The notes below the pieces were generated by a model. That model was not told where the DNA came from and made no database searches. It was given only the letters and a program-made list of their open reading frames with translations. 64,000 nucleotides of DNA from Paludibacteraceae bacterium (GTDB lineage: Bacteria > Bacteroidota > Bacteroidia > Bacteroidales > Paludibacteraceae): assembly GCA_017649635.1 (NCBI GenBank), contig JAGCGM010000136.1, positions 1-64,000 of the forward strand, in the 5' to 3' direction. A program made the translations under genes and the position numbers. Numbering within the stretch: position 1 is the stretch's first letter; each line of letters begins with the position of its first letter. Shown here piece after piece: positions 51,431 to 60,900 of the stretch.

Positions 51431-51799
51431 TTATCTTAAAATATCTATCCTCTCACTTCCCACAAATACCGTAGTGACCACATTCCATCTGTCCTTCGTT
51501 CTCTGCGAAAGCTCCTCCCCTATCGTATAATCGATGTTGTTGGGGTTGTTCTCGTTGTCCACGATGAACGTGGATCCATCGATGAACTTCGACACCATCT
51601 TCTCCGTCTCGCTCCTCCGGGAGGCGTCGACATCGGATAGGAAGACAACATCACCGGGCGACTTGACGACCGCATAATCGCCCTTCAACGCGCTTAATGT
51701 CTTACGAAGATATTGCTTTGTGCTTTCCAGGTTCTTATCCACGGATGGGACGGATTTATCTACAAGGGACAAATCACCAAAAACTTCTACTGTGTCCAT
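51431..51799 (-). CDS. Hypothetical protein upstream of ssb
   Basis: MDTVEVFGDLSLVDKSVPSVDKNLESTKQYLRKTLSALKGDYAVVKSPGDVVFLSDVDASRRSETEKMVSKFIDG... is a soluble alpha/beta protein of ~122 residues with no recognised family. The ATG at 51799 is preferred to the one at 51829 because a variant of the leader motif (ATTTTAATGTAC) lies right before it. Co-transcribed with ssb. Confidence 0.65.
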   Translation of the reverse strand: MDTVEVFGDLSLVDKSVPSVDKNLESTKQYLRKTLSALKGDYAVVKSPGDVVFLSDVDASRRSETEKMVSKFIDGSTFIVDNENNPNNIDYTIGEELSQRTKDRWNVVTTVFVGSERIDILR

Positions 51800-51898
51800 A
51801 ACTGAAAATTTTAATGTACTGATATACAAATATAATCAAAAAATTTCAGATACCGCAATATTTAACGGGGAAATGATATAAAGTTAAAGAAATACATA

Positions 51899-51980
51899 TA
51901 AATTTGCCGTACGAAATTCGCTTCGAATAAACAATCTATATGTAATAGTGTGGCCCACAGGGATGCGAGCCGCACTATTT
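51899..51980 (+). ncRNA. Small-RNA-like unit / bidirectional terminator
   Basis: TAAATTTG (51899-51906) is a -7-like box; AGTGTGG/CCGCACT (51947-51953/51970-51976) follows with ATTTTAGTTT. The layout is like the units at 35941-36176. It can equally be the terminator of the minus-strand radC operon. Confidence 0.35.
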
Positions 51981-51991
51981 TAGTTTATGAC

Positions 51992-52243
51992 CTAAACACA
52001 CATCGCCAAAGCCCTCTGTTCCATCCTGTGCAGGTGTTGCGCCTCCGTGAAATCGTAGGCCTCCCAATCACAAAAATCGTCGTAGAACTTGATGTACCTT
52101 TCCTCCTCCGGAGACTCCGGGAAGGCAGGGAGAAGACAAAGTTCGTCGTGACCTTTCACAACCTTCGGGAGATAGAACGTGCTATCTCCCTTATGGCGGA
52201 TGACCGCCGCGTTAATGCAATCCGAAAAATTAACCATAACCAA
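51992..52243 (-). CDS. Hypothetical protein (81-83 residues)
   Basis: MVMVNFSDCINAAVIRHKGDSTFYLPKVVKGHDELCLLPAFPESPEEERYIKFYDDFCDWEAYDFTEAQHLHRMEQRALAMCV. Small protein with four Cys and several acidic residues, third gene of the radC operon. The 14-mer leader motif ATTTTAATGTTAGA (minus-strand TCTAACATTAAAAT) is at 52247-52260 directly before the start; ATG at 52243 or 52237. Confidence 0.65.
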   Translation of the reverse strand: MVMVNFSDCINAAVIRHKGDSTFYLPKVVKGHDELCLLPAFPESPEEERYIKFYDDFCDWEAYDFTEAQHLHRMEQRALAMCV

Positions 52244-52261
52244 AAAATTTTAATGTTAGAC

Positions 52262-52507
52262 TTATATCTTGTTCTTGAATTTAGTGCGAAGGAAAGCCCA
52301 CTCATGCGGGGCTACCTTCACAGGTTTGAGTATCCATACACTCTCCAGATCCCACCCTTTCTCACGGAAAAGGGTTTTACAATCTTCCACCTCCTTGTTA
52401 TTGTCACAGACAATATAAGGGAGTCTATCGGAGCTCTTTTCACGTCCATCGAACAACTTGATGTACTTCTCCGCATCCTTTTTAAAGTTTGCAAATTGAA
52501 TATCCAT
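52262..52507 (-). CDS. Hypothetical protein (81 residues)
   Basis: MDIQFANFKKDAEKYIKLFDGREKSSDRLPYIVCDNNKEVEDCKTLFREKGWDLESVWILKPVKVAPHEWAFLRTKFKNKI. Small soluble alpha/beta protein, second gene of the radC operon. It overlaps the end of radC by 26 bp, which implies coupled translation. No family recognised. Confidence 0.65.
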   Translation of the reverse strand: MDIQFANFKKDAEKYIKLFDGREKSSDRLPYIVCDNNKEVEDCKTLFREKGWDLESVWILKPVKVAPHEWAFLRTKFKNKI

Positions 52508-53150
52508 TTTTTAACGCATTATCGAGTTTTAACATATCATTATCAGAAAAAGAGTAGTAGCTATCTCCGGCAACTATGATGTGATCCAGGAATTGAATCT
52601 CCAACAAAGCGCACGCGTCCACGAAACGATTCGTGAGCTTCTTGTCCAGCTCGCTGGGCGCACACGTCCCGCTCGGGTGATTGTGGGCAACCATAATAGA
52701 GGTACACTTCTTCGTCTCCATAGCCGTCTTAATTATCAGTCTAATATCCACGACGGTGCAGGATGACCCGCCCCGGGCATGGCAGAATTTGCGTAACGGA
52801 CGATTCCTCGCGTCCAACAGCACCACCCAAAACTCCTCCTGCGTGAGATTCTGCAGGTGAGGAGCCAAGAACTTATACAAATCCTCGCTTTCCAACAACT
52901 GCGCCACCTTCACTTGCCTGGAACGTCTGAAAAGAGTGTACATGGCCTTTATCTTCATAGCGGTCGCACGCCCCATACCACCTATATTCAGATTCATCAG
53001 TCCGTCCACCGAACATTCTCCCTGCTCGAAGTAACGCAACATGGCTTCCCCGCCCTCCCTACTTCCTGTCACCACCGTGAACAGGTCAAGGTCGGATAGG
53101 GTCTGCCACCCGTACATCTCGGCACTTTCGATCAAATTAGTTGGTTCCAT
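52482..53150 (-). CDS. radC: RadC-like JAB-domain protein
   Basis: A 222-residue RadC-family protein. The N-terminal half has a helix-hairpin-helix-like segment (NIGGMGRATAMKIKAMY near residues 55-71), and the C-terminal JAB domain carries the metal-binding signature VAHNHPSGTCAPSELD near residues 151-166, with an upstream Glu in LTQEEFWVVLLD. Plasmid RadC proteins are common in Bacteroidetes; the JAB fold suggests a metallo-hydrolase, but the substrate is unknown. The 135 bp upstream closely resembles the pcfK upstream region. Confidence 0.9.
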   Translation of the reverse strand: MEPTNLIESAEMYGWQTLSDLDLFTVVTGSREGGEAMLRYFEQGECSVDGLMNLNIGGMGRATAMKIKAMYTLFRRSRQVKVAQLLESEDLYKFLAPHLQNLTQEEFWVVLLDARNRPLRKFCHARGGSSCTVVDIRLIIKTAMETKKCTSIMVAHNHPSGTCAPSELDKKLTNRFVDACALLEIQFLDHIIVAGDSYYSFSDNDMLKLDNALKNGYSICKL

Positions 53151-53285
53151 GTTCCTTAATTTTTAATGTTAGTATTCCGTTTCTTTAACACTATAAATTT
53201 ACTAATAATCAGATGGTTACGGAAATACAAAAGGGGAAAAGAGGGTCAAAAACACATGATTTCCGACTCCTCCCCTCCCTAAAAA
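53151..53285 (-). promoter_or_regulatory. Shared upstream module, copy 2 (radC)
   Basis: Resembles 6791-6930 over its length: TTTTAATGTTAG, CGTTTCTTTAACA, AATTTACTAATAATCAG, GTCAAAAACACAT and CGACTCCTCCCCTCCCTAAAA appear in the same order and spacing. It probably holds the radC promoter and a shared operator. Confidence 0.6.
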
Positions 53286-53323
53286 TCCAAGAATGGAACA
53301 GGGTGATGGTTACGATTTTTTCA

Positions 53324-53420
53324 TACCTTTGTGGATGTTTCTTTAACGCCACTTGTGAAAGTGGTCTGAAGATTTTAATGTTAGATGGGAGCCAAACGCA
53401 AGTGTGGCTCCTTTTTTTTT
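53324..53420 (+). ncRNA. Small-RNA-like unit 3
   Basis: TACCTTTG (53324-53331) is followed by a hairpin CCACTTGTGAAAGTGG (53349-53364), the ATTTTAATGTTAGA motif (53373-53386), and a terminator GGAGCC/GGCTCC (53388-53393/53406-53411) with nine Ts. There is no gene on the plus strand. The CTTGTGAAAGTGG string resembles the loops of units 1 and 2. Confidence 0.4.
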
Positions 53421-54894
53421 ACACGCGTCTTCCGACGTTCTTCCTATTATCCTCCCGCATCAGCGGTTCTTTCTTTTCCTCCACGTCCGTCAGGCGGTCC
53501 TTGATGGACATGACCACATCCGCGATGTGGCCGACGGCCTTGGTCTGCAACGAGAGGGAGGAGAACTTCTCCCGGAAAAGGTCGTAGGACATCTCCTTGC
53601 CTATCTTCATCGCCTTTATCTTGGCGTTGATGGAGGAAAGGAGCTTCAGATCGTCGTTCCAGTCCTTCGTCATCGCTTTTTCTTTGACGATGTTCCGTAC
53701 CAAATCGGAATTGATGATCATGGAGGTGAAGGCGTCGTCTGCGAACATATCGTCCCTCGGACGGGATATGATGATGGTCTTGTGCTCATCATCGGGGATA
53801 ACCTCCATGTTCTCCGATTTGGGATGTTTCAGGCAAACATCCTTGAATCCTTCGTACAGATCCTCCCGCACGGTTATCATATGCGCCTTCATATCCTCCC
53901 GCTTGGCGGGATACTCGCTTATGAAGCATTTGGCCTTGTCCTTCCCCTTGCTCTCCGCCGCGGCGCATATCAGCATCAAATCATAATGACTGCCCCGCAC
54001 GTCATTGTCCGCCCCAAGCATCAATTTGAAGTCGGGCGTGAAGCGGTTCACGTTGTCACGCAACAACTGCATGATGACATCCGTCTGAGCGGGCAAAAGA
54101 TTGCCCTGGTGCGATATATAAAGCGTGTTCGGATTCTTCCGTAGCTCGAAATGTGCCATGCAGTCGAACTCGCTTTCGGCTATGAATACCCTTTCTATTC
54201 TGTCCGGTATGTTGGAATACCATACCGTCCTATCGTGCTCCGAGTTCGCCATCATCATGGATCCGCATTTGCATCTATGTTGATTGAAGTAACGGATGTT
54301 GACGCCTCCCAGTGTTCCGTCCGCACGGAAACACGGGAAAGCTAGGTCGGAGCCTCTTCTTCGTGAATCTATCTCCTTGTTGCAGTTGAAAAATCTGTCT
54401 TTAAATAATGGATGCTCCAACGTCTCCTTGGATATCTTTCTCTTCTGCGTCAGCAGGGTCGTATTGATGGCCTTCTTCATGAACATGACGCCCGTCGGGT
54501 AATCGAACGGTTCGTCCAGCTTCTTAACAGGTATCTTCTCCTGGAACGTCTGTTTCTCATCGTCGGGCAGTCTGAGGTACTCGCGCAGAACGGAGGCCAC
54601 CGCCTCGTTCTCCTTGAATGAACCGCGCGGAGCCACGATGGTGCCGTCCTTGATGCGGTTCTTGACGAAGGCGTAGAGACTGCCTCCGTCCGTATCGTCA
54701 TGCAGGTTGGAGTAGTGCTGCTGACCGGGATACCTCTTCGAGGGCGATACGCATATCCTAAGCCCGTTCTCGTGGTCATAGACTGTGCCGCCCCTGTACG
54801 ACTTCGAATCGTTCTTGACGAAGCCGTACTTGATCGCGATTTCCTCTATCGTGATCTTGTCGCACATTTCCCTTATCGATATACTTTTTTCCAT
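53419..54894 (-). CDS. Toprim-domain primase-like protein
   Basis: A 491-residue protein with a Toprim (DUF3991/Toprim_2-like) core: RVFIAESEFDCMAHFEL near residues 237-253 provides the catalytic Glu, and LMLGADNDVRGSHYDLML near 291-308 the DxD-type motif. Upstream are a beta-rich domain (GGVNIRYFNQHRCKCGSMMMAN) and a small N-terminal region reminiscent of primase zinc-binding segments, though a full CHC2 zinc finger is not evident. Such proteins accompany Bacteroidetes relaxases or methylase-helicases and may prime the transferred strand. It starts 53 bp after the giant gene, behind a hairpin. Confidence 0.8.
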   Translation of the reverse strand: MEKSISIREMCDKITIEEIAIKYGFVKNDSKSYRGGTVYDHENGLRICVSPSKRYPGQQHYSNLHDDTDGGSLYAFVKNRIKDGTIVAPRGSFKENEAVASVLREYLRLPDDEKQTFQEKIPVKKLDEPFDYPTGVMFMKKAINTTLLTQKRKISKETLEHPLFKDRFFNCNKEIDSRRRGSDLAFPCFRADGTLGGVNIRYFNQHRCKCGSMMMANSEHDRTVWYSNIPDRIERVFIAESEFDCMAHFELRKNPNTLYISHQGNLLPAQTDVIMQLLRDNVNRFTPDFKLMLGADNDVRGSHYDLMLICAAAESKGKDKAKCFISEYPAKREDMKAHMITVREDLYEGFKDVCLKHPKSENMEVIPDDEHKTIIISRPRDDMFADDAFTSMIINSDLVRNIVKEKAMTKDWNDDLKLLSSINAKIKAMKIGKEMSYDLFREKFSSLSLQTKAVGHIADVVMSIKDRLTDVEEKKEPLMREDNRKNVGRRV

Positions 54895-54907
54895 CTTTGC
54901 GGGTGTA

Positions 54908-54931
54908 GGGGGAAGCCTAATGACTTCCCCC
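54908..54931 (-). other. Intergenic hairpin before the Toprim gene
   Basis: Perfect 8-bp stem GGGGGAAG/CTTCCCCC (54908-54915/54924-54931) between the giant gene and the Toprim gene, 14 bp before its ATG. Same placement as the GNRA-loop hairpins; no T-run. Confidence 0.6.
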
Positions 54932-54947
54932 GTGGATTACCGGTTAA

Positions 54948-57900
54948 TTAAATCTTTCTACCCTGTTTTTGCGTCTCTTCCTGCGCATCCTCCTCAGGGG
55001 CGTTCTTCGCGGCGCTCTCCTTGATTTTGTTCGCCTTCTTCTCCATGTAGTCGGAGACAACCTCCTTGAAGAGTTCGAACTGGCTCGGAGCGTTCTTGTA
55101 GGTCTCCAAATCGACCTTAGGTGTTATCTTCTCCCATGAATTGACCTCCATCTTGGCGTATATGGAGCTATAATGCTCGCTTACGGCCGATATGGTGACG
55201 TTGGTGTTGTATGGTCTCTTCGGGTCTATTTTGGCGTTCTTATCGCCGCTCTGGCTTTGCAGGTACTTCTCGACTTCCTGCGTCCGGTTCTCCGTGACGT
55301 ACTTGTTCACGTTGAGCGCCACCTTGTTCGTGAGTCCGTCGATGCGGAGCGCTATGGTGCCGTTCTTGTCGTCCAAGGTAGGCAGCTTTACAAGGTCCTC
55401 CTTGCGGATTGTGAGCACCCTTTCGGTGTTGGCGTAAGGCTGTCCGTTCTTGTAGGTCTTCGGGTCGGCTACCAACAGGAGGTTAGGCACCCTCCTACCC
55501 TGCTCGTTCACCAGCTGACCCTGCTCGTTGAGCTGGAGCTTGTTGGCCGTAAGGTACTTCTCGTCCGTGCGCTTGGTGCAGATCGCCAGCTTGACGTTGC
55601 CGAACGCGTCCGCTTCCGGCAGTTCCTTCAACGCCTTGGAGGATAAAGCGACGTATATGTCCTCGACGGTTTTCGCGAAGGATGTGCCGTCCTTCTTGCG
55701 GATATTGACCTCGCGTGAGTTGGTGATGCAATCCCCCATGTCCTTGTTGTCGTAACGGATGGCCGGCACTTCATCCAGGTTCTGCTTCGTCTTGACGATG
55801 CGGTCGAAGCTGTTCACCACCTTGAACCTGCCCCTGATCATCATGTCCTCGTCCTTGAGCTCCTTGTCCTTCAACAGGGCGGACTTATTGTTCAGTTTGA
55901 TGCCGGTTTCGCCCGAATAGGAGCCGACAGACATCGGAATGGCCTCCTTGGCCGTGTCTATGCCCGCTTTTTCGGCCTTGGCCTTCAGGTCCTGAAGACT
56001 TACCTGGAACTCCATCAACGCGGCCGCATCGGCGAATTTGACGGTCTTGCCGTTCACCGTGGCGTCCTCGCCGTGTCTCTTGACTATCACCTGAAGCGGG
56101 CTCTGGTTCTCCTTGGCCTGTTTGTTCTTTATGATGGCGAAGGAGAGGAAATCCTCACCGGATTGCGTCTTCCTCGCCCTCATCTTGTCCATCTTCTGTT
56201 CGATCGCGTTCAGGTCGAGCTGGATGCGGAACTTAGGGACGATGAGTTCAAGCTGATTGCCCTGCGTGTCCTTGACACCCGCATACTGGGCATATCCCAC
56301 CTTGACGAGTTCGGGGAGTTTGTTGCCCGTCTCCTGTTTCTGTTCCGCAGGCTTCTTTTCCTCCACTTTCTCCTTCTTCTCTACCTGTTTCTTCTCTACC
56401 TGTTTCTTTGTTTGCTCTACCTGTGCGGTTTGCTCCGCCTTGGCCGGTTTCTGTTCCTTCTTCCCCTCCGCCTTGCCGGGTTCCTCTTTCCCCGGGTTCC
56501 CCTTCTTCTGTCCTTCCTTCACTTCCGCCTTGGCGGTCTTCTTGCCGTCACCGTTCACAGTGGCGGCTATCTCATCATATTTATCATCGCCGAGATGCAT
56601 CCTCAGATTGAACTCCGTATTGCCGTTCAGGCGCTTCTGTAGCTTCTGGACGTTACCGATGTACTCCTTCACCTCCTTATTGCCTTCGGAGGATGGCTTC
56701 ATGCGGTCGATCTCCTCCTGCATCTTCTTCTTCATCTTCTCCACGTCCGTGACGCTGCCTTCCATCAGGGAAAGCTCATAATCGACATTTTCCCTTAACT
56801 CCATCCTCGTTTCGAGGTCGTCCAGGCTGATTTCCTGGGCGGTGACAAACCGCTGGAAATCCTCCAGGGTCTTGTCCATTTTGTCTTTTGTAATCTCCAT
56901 AGTATCTTCTTTTTTGGGTTTAACATATTCCGCCACTGGTTCGGAGGCGATGTTGTCGTCCCGTTCCACTTTGTTTCCCTTATCGTATCTTTTTTCCTCC
57001 TTCGGGAATGCTTTGTCGATTTCCTTCTCCGCCAACTCCCAGTTCTGGTCGTAAAGGGCTTCATTCAACGAGTAGTGGCCGATGGTTTTAAAATGTGCGG
57101 TCACATAATACATCTTCTTGTAGTCCACGTCCTTCACCGCATCCTTGAAGTCCGATACGAGTTTCTCCATCTCCTCCCGCGTGATGTTCTCTCCCGTCTT
57201 CTCTATCTTTTCCTGCACTTCCTCATAGATTTTTTTCCGTTCATCCATCGGTATATGGTACATGATGTTGTTGGAATCGGTGTTCACGGCCAGATTTTTA
57301 GGCTTATCCCATCCTAGGTCATGTAATTGCTCCTTCACATCCTCCCTTTCGAGTAATTCGGGGAACTCGTTATTCATATATTCGACGAACTCTTCCAGTG
57401 AATAGCGTTCCGATTGTCTGATGTCGACGCCGTTCAGTTGCAACGTGTATTTGTCGCTGGAGAAATCCCAGAGGATTCTCACATCCATCTTATCGTCTAA
57501 TTCTTCTTCCATAGTATCTCCATTTTTAAGTTTATATTCCGCTGTCGGTTCGGAGGCGATGCCGCCTCCTTGATTCTCCTTATCCTCCGCAGTCTCATAG
57601 CCTTTCTTCGGGACTTCCTCCGCCGCCATGGCCGGAAGCTCCGGCTCCGTTTCGGCCTCCGTCTCCATGTCGGCGTATTTATAGTCCGGCATGTTGTCCA
57701 GACTGTAGTACTTGTCGTATGACGTGATGGCTTCCCCATCCTCCGGATTAGGGAATCCGAGTTCCCTCCACGTGATGATGTTGGTGTTCATCTGCTTCAC
57801 TTCCTCGCCTTCCTCGGCTTCGCTCTCCTCGGAGGAGGTATTGCGCAGCTCGTCCAGTCTCTTCGAGTCGGCTTCGAGTTTCCTCTTCTCCGCCTCGGCG

Positions 57901-60900
57901 CTTGCGTGGAACATATCCTTTATTTGGTCATAGGAGGTGACGATGTCCACCAGGCGCATGTTGTCCCTTGTCAGGCGTGCGCCGAATCCGTCACTCATGT
58001 TGTCGAGATAGGCGACGACCACATTGGCGTTCATCGCCATGTTGATGACCTTATCCACATCCTTCTCCTCGATTAGAAGGATGTCGTAGTCGGAATGGTT
58101 ATCCCTCTCCTCCTTGACGTCCTCACCGATTTTCACTGCCAAATCGCCGAGCGGATGCCTCATGTTAACGGCATAGGCCTTCATCTTGTCGACATCCCTT
58201 ACAAGGAGGAGCCTTTCGCCGTCCATCGTGTTTTCGAGTGTGTTGATGACGCTCTTCACCTCGTCGTCCAGGTTGTCCTGTTTGAGCACACCCGACAGGA
58301 TGGCGATGTCGGATCTCATCCTCTCCATCTCCTCCTGCTTAGGGAAGACCTCGTTCTTCTTCTGCTGCAGGAGCAGGTTCTGTATGGTGGACTCGATGTC
58401 GTCCAGTTTGGTCGTGATCGATTTCTTCCTCTCGCCCACCGACAGGCACAGGTTGTTCATGACCCTTCCCATGCTTTCGGCGTCCTGATGGAAGGTCTTG
58501 GTGTCGATGTTCTTCACGAGGGCGAGGTTCTTTTTCTCCTTCTCCGTGAGGTCCGAGTCATATAATTTGGTTATCTCGACGGTGTAGCCGTCTTTCTTGC
58601 TGCCCTGCAGCATGGCTGTCAGGCCGTAGGCCTCGAACTTCTTGCTGAGGAACGCCTTGGATTCGATGGACCTGGCAATCTCCTCGATCATGGCGCGCCC
58701 AAGTTCCTTGGACGTGATGTACATGGTTCCGTCGAACTTCACCCTGAAAGGGTATTTGCCCTGTTCGTCCTTCGTGAATCCCTTGTCCGAAAGCGCGCGG
58801 GCGAGACGGTCGATGACGTATCTCTGGCCTATGTACTCCTCCTTGGTCATCTGCGCCAATTGGAGGTTACGGTTGATGTTGTATTTATATGACTCGAATC
58901 CTTTCTTCTCCGACGCGAGCATCTGGTATTGCTTGGTGAGCTTGTTCAGCACCATCGTGGTATTGTCGCCCGTGGCGGAGGCGAGCAGTTCCTGGAATAT
59001 CTCCGATTCCAGTTCCGTGTCGCTCTTCCCCTCGTCGAAGCGGTTGCCCTTGAAGTTGGAGTCGGTGATCTGCTCTATCATCCGTTGTTTGGCGAAGATG
59101 AGCCCGTACTTCTTGGCGTCCGTGGAACGTTCCTTGACATATAGGTAGACGGGCACGTTGTTGTCGAGGAACTGCTTCGCGAACTCGTTGCCCTGCCGGG
59201 CCACCCTGCCCGTCTTCTGTATCATGCCGCTCGGTGTCCAGTTCACATCGAGCATATGGGCGGCGCAGGCTCTCTTCTGCACGTTGACGCCCGTACCGAG
59301 CTTCTGAGTCGAGCCGAGCACGACGCGGACATCGCCGTCGTTGACCCTATCGAAGAAGGAGGCGCGGTCCTTCTCCTTGACGGTATTGATATCCACTATC
59401 TCCCTGGCCGGTATGTCGTAGCGCCGGGATAGGATATTCTTGATGTCGGAGTAGAGGTTGTAGTCGCCGTTCTGGTAGCTGTCCGAGAAGATGAGCTGCG
59501 TACCCTTGGCGAACTGCGTCTCCCTGTATATCCTGGCCACATTCTTGGCCACGTAGTCGACCTTGTTATGTATCGTGCCGTATGTCTCGTCGTCGAGACC
59601 GAGCATCTTATGCGTGAGGGAGGCTTTCGTGCCCTTGGAAAGGGTCACGAGTGATCTGGCCGAAAAACTCTTTTCGGTCAGATGGACGTCGAGGACCTCG
59701 GAATGGCCGATGTCCATGATATTCTTCAGCTCCTCGAAGATGGCCGCGTCGACCTTGCTGTCGAACGGCACGATGACCTGCCTGTAGAGCGCCTTCGGCT
59801 TGTCCACCACTAGCTTCTTCTCGATGAGGTCCTTCTCCGTGATGACATCGGCGAAGCCCCTGTATGCGGTGAGCAGCGGTTGCAGGTTGATGAAGCTCCG
59901 GAACCTCTCGACGAGTTTGGATCTACCCAGTTCGTCGGGTTCCCAGTCGCTCTGCCTTTGTGCGAAAACGTCCGCCCATTTGTCGAAGCAGTTGATTCCC
60001 TGCTTCTTGAGTATGTTCGGCACGAGATAGACCTGCCAGTTGTAGAGTTCGGCCAACGAGTTGGATATCGGCGTGCCGGTGGCGAAGATGACGCCCTTGT
60101 CGCCTCCGTTCTTCTCCTGTATGTCCCGCACCGCCATGAAGAGGTGGCTGGCGCGCTTGGAGTTGCTGTCGGCGTTGATGCCCTTCACCTTGTCGTGCGA
60201 CGTCTGGAAGAGCAGGTTCTTGAAAAGATGCGCCTCGTCCACGGCCAAGTTATCGAAACCGAGCTCCGTCCAGGATATCTCATCCTTGGAGAGCTTCTCG
60301 TTCTCGTTCTCAAGCTCGTTGCGCAGGTTCTCCTCCATCTTGTCGAGCTTCTTGCGTTCGGCCGGGGAGAGCCCACCAGTCTCCTCCCTCGCCTTGAGTT
60401 CCCTGATGGTCTCTATCTGCCATGCCACGAACATCTCGCGGAAACGGTCCTCGTGCTTGATCTTGTTGAACTGGTCGTGCGTCAGTATCACGATGTCCGC
60501 GTCTGAATGCTTGATGCGGTTCAGGAAGATATTCCTGTTCTCCTTGTCGAAATCCTTTTCGCCGGGATAGAGTATCTTGGCGTCAGGATACGCGTTCTGT
60601 ATCTCGCCGGCTATCTGCGAGGCGTTGGCCTTCATGGTCAGAAGGCAGCACTTGGTCGCGATGCCGAGCCGTATGCGCTCCATCATGGTCATGCCCATCG
60701 CGAGCGTTTTGCCCGCTCCCACGGCGTGGTGCATGAGCAGGTCGTTGTTGGTGAGTCCCCTCGCCACAACGTTCTTCTGGTGCTCCCTCGGTGTCTTGGT
60801 GCAACCTTCGAGCGAGACGCGCATATTGTCCCAGTTGGTCGCTACATACTGGTTGAAGCGTCTGTTGAAGTTGTCCTCTATGTCGTCCATGTAACCTTGC

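Noticed and set aside
51950..52579. 209-codon plus-strand ORF
   Set aside because: It runs opposite three well-supported minus-strand genes of the radC operon.
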